From assembly GCA_947086625.1 (NCBI GenBank), contig CAMTZV010000129.1, forward strand, positions 1 to 5,624: a DNA stretch of 5,624 nt, read 5' to 3'. The notes below the pieces were generated by a model. That model ran no database searches, was not told where the DNA came from, and was given only the letters and a program-made list of their open reading frames with translations. Origin of the DNA: an uncultured bacterium (lineage in GTDB: Bacteria; Bacillota; Clostridia; Lachnospirales; Lachnospiraceae). How positions within the stretch are numbered: the stretch's first letter is position 1; each line of letters begins with the position of its first letter. The translations under genes were made by a program, and so were the position numbers. Positions 4,271 through 5,624 of the stretch are shown here, one piece after another.

Positions 4271-5624
4271 ATGAAAAAGGGACAGATCTATGAGGGTATG
4301 GTGGAAAAGGTGTCTTTTCCGAATAAATGTGTGGTGGCTGTGGAGGGAGAGGAGCAGCGGGTTGTCATAAAGTATGCGCTGCCAGGGCAAAGGGTACGCT
4401 TTCGCCTCAGCAAAAAGAGAAAGGGAAAGTGTGAGGGGAACCTCCTTGAGGTTTTGGAACCCTCGCCGCTTGAGCTGTGCGGCGCGGACATACCGTGCAG
4501 GCATTTCGGGGCGTGTGGCGGATGCACATATCAGCATCTGCGCTATGAGGATCAGCTTGCGTTAAAGGAGACACAGATACGGGAACTGCTTGCGCCGGTT
4601 CTCGCGGCAGACGGAAGCGATTTTGACGCGCTCTATGAGGGGATTGCGGCGAGTCCGCGACAGTTTGGCTACCGCAACAAAATGGAGTTTTCGTTTGGGG
4701 ATACGTGCAAGGACGGTGACCTGGCGCTCGGAATGCACAGGAGAGGCAGCTTTTACGATATTGTGACGGTTTCGGGCTGCCGGATCGTGGATGCGGATTT
4801 TAAGAAAATACTGACGGCCTCTTTGGACTATTTTTCAAGGCGCCGCGTGAGCTATTTCCATAAAAATACGCATGAGGGATATCTGCGTCACCTGCTCGTG
4901 CGCAAGGCGGAAAAGACGGGGGATATTTTGGTCGATCTGGTGACGACGACGCAGACAGATTGTCTGAGCGCGGATGCGGTGCGGATGGACGTCGGCTGTG
5001 CGGATGCGGACGGTGACCCGGATTTGGCGGCAACTGCGTTTTATCACGCGCAGGCACGCATAAAGGGCACTTCTTTCCGGGAGGAAACATTGCTTGCAGG
5101 TCTGGTGGAGACGCTGAGAAGGCTTGAGCTGGCCGGGCGAATTGTGGGCATTCTGCATACGCGTAACGACAGTGTGGCGGATGTGGTGAAGGATGAGGGC
5201 ACGGATATTCTGTACGGTGAGAATTTTTTCTACGAAAAGCTGCTCGGCCTGCGCTTTCTGATCAACCCGTTTTCGTTTTTCCAGACGAATTCACTTGGCG
5301 CGGAAGTCCTCTATCGCGTGGCACGGGAGTTTGCAGGGGCTGTGTGCGCGGATGACGGGGAGCTGTCTTTGGCGCGGTCGGCATGCGCGGATACGGGCGG
5401 TGCGGTTTCTGCTTCTGAGCCCAGGCTGTACATGGCGGGGGATGGTCTGAATAAACGATCAGATGCGGGCGGCGCGGTTATTTATGATCTCTATTCCGGC
5501 ACCGGAACGATTGCGCAGATTTTGGCTCCGGTGGCGGGGAAGGTCATCGGCGTTGAGATTGTGGAGGAGGCGGTAGAGGCCGCAAGGAAAAACGCTGCGG
5601 CCAACGGGCTTTGCAACTGTGAAT
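4271..5624 (+). CDS. rlmD: 23S rRNA (uracil-C5)-methyltransferase, RlmD/RumA type (partial, C-terminus missing)
   Basis: The frame is open from the ATG to the window edge, 451 residues, with no stop or frameshift when read through. Residues 1-62 (MKKGQIYEGMVEKV...) form an RNA-binding TRAM domain. C76, C82 and C85 (PCRHFGACGGCTYQ) plus C170 (VSGCRIV) are the four ligands of the [4Fe-4S] cluster of RumA-type enzymes. Substrate and SAM-binding parts follow: YRNKMEFSFG (134-143), FSFFQTNSLGAEVLY (334-348, with the SAM-contacting Gln338) and motif I YDLYSGTGTIAQ (405-416), then GVEIVEEAVEAA (427-438). The catalytic cysteine and final base lie beyond the window. The enzyme makes 5-methyluridine in 23S rRNA, using SAM; which uracil it modifies in this organism cannot be told from sequence. 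Compared with typical members, two extra stretches stand out: about 230-268 and about 355-400, both rich in Ala, Asp and Gly. It follows a terminator and an intron remnant. Confidence 0.92.
   Translation, partial: MKKGQIYEGMVEKVSFPNKCVVAVEGEEQRVVIKYALPGQRVRFRLSKKRKGKCEGNLLEVLEPSPLELCGADIPCRHFGACGGCTYQHLRYEDQLALKETQIRELLAPVLAADGSDFDALYEGIAASPRQFGYRNKMEFSFGDTCKDGDLALGMHRRGSFYDIVTVSGCRIVDADFKKILTASLDYFSRRRVSYFHKNTHEGYLRHLLVRKAEKTGDILVDLVTTTQTDCLSADAVRMDVGCADADGDPDLAATAFYHAQARIKGTSFREETLLAGLVETLRRLELAGRIVGILHTRNDSVADVVKDEGTDILYGENFFYEKLLGLRFLINPFSFFQTNSLGAEVLYRVAREFAGAVCADDGELSLARSACADTGGAVSASEPRLYMAGDGLNKRSDAGGAVIYDLYSGTGTIAQILAPVAGKVIGVEIVEEAVEAARKNAAANGLCNCE

Noticed and set aside
1..5624. CRISPR array, complete insertion sequence, rRNA gene
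   Set aside because: No regularly spaced repeats, transposase motifs or rRNA signature sequences are visible on either strand.

Overview
The window looks like chromosomal DNA of a Gram-positive Clostridia species, most likely Lachnospiraceae-like. This is inferred from a DUF1836 protein, a PcrA-type helicase of Firmicutes layout, AGGAG ribosome binding sites, a near-consensus sigma-A promoter, and GC-rich genes with AT-rich promoters. No search could be run, so the taxonomic call is inference.

Layout from left to right: (1) the 3' end of a plus-strand gene (to 248), possibly a FliB-like flagellin lysine-N-methylase, converging on (2) a complete minus-strand DUF1836 gene (275-919), with a short hairpin in the 26-base gap. 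(3) A 390-base divergent region (920-1309) holds a strong minus-strand promoter for the DUF1836 gene, a weaker plus-strand promoter for the helicase, and between them a densely folded block of about 160 bases (1066-1226) flanked by 11-base direct repeats. (4) A complete PcrA/UvrD helicase gene (1310-3547). (5) A 165-base spacer with a promoter-like element, then a 109-residue single-span membrane protein with a very acidic tail (3713-4042), closed by a textbook rho-independent terminator (4056-4088). (6) A 180-base structured spacer whose second half closely resembles the 5' end of a group IIC intron, apparently a truncated remnant. (7) A 23S rRNA uracil-C5 methyltransferase of the RlmD/RumA type (from 4271), open to the end of the window and missing its C-terminus.

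The genes do not form one pathway. PcrA serves DNA repair and replication-transcription conflict resolution, RlmD modifies rRNA, DUF1836 is probably a DNA-binding regulator, and the small membrane protein is of unknown function. The terminator separates the helicase/membrane-protein unit from rlmD, for which no convincing promoter is visible.

The two most interesting stretches are non-coding: the folded block between the divergent promoters, which is either a small structured RNA or a miniature mobile element, and the group II intron remnant in the leader of rlmD. The methyltransferase also carries two apparent low-complexity insertions. No CRISPR array, tRNA, rRNA or complete insertion sequence was seen.
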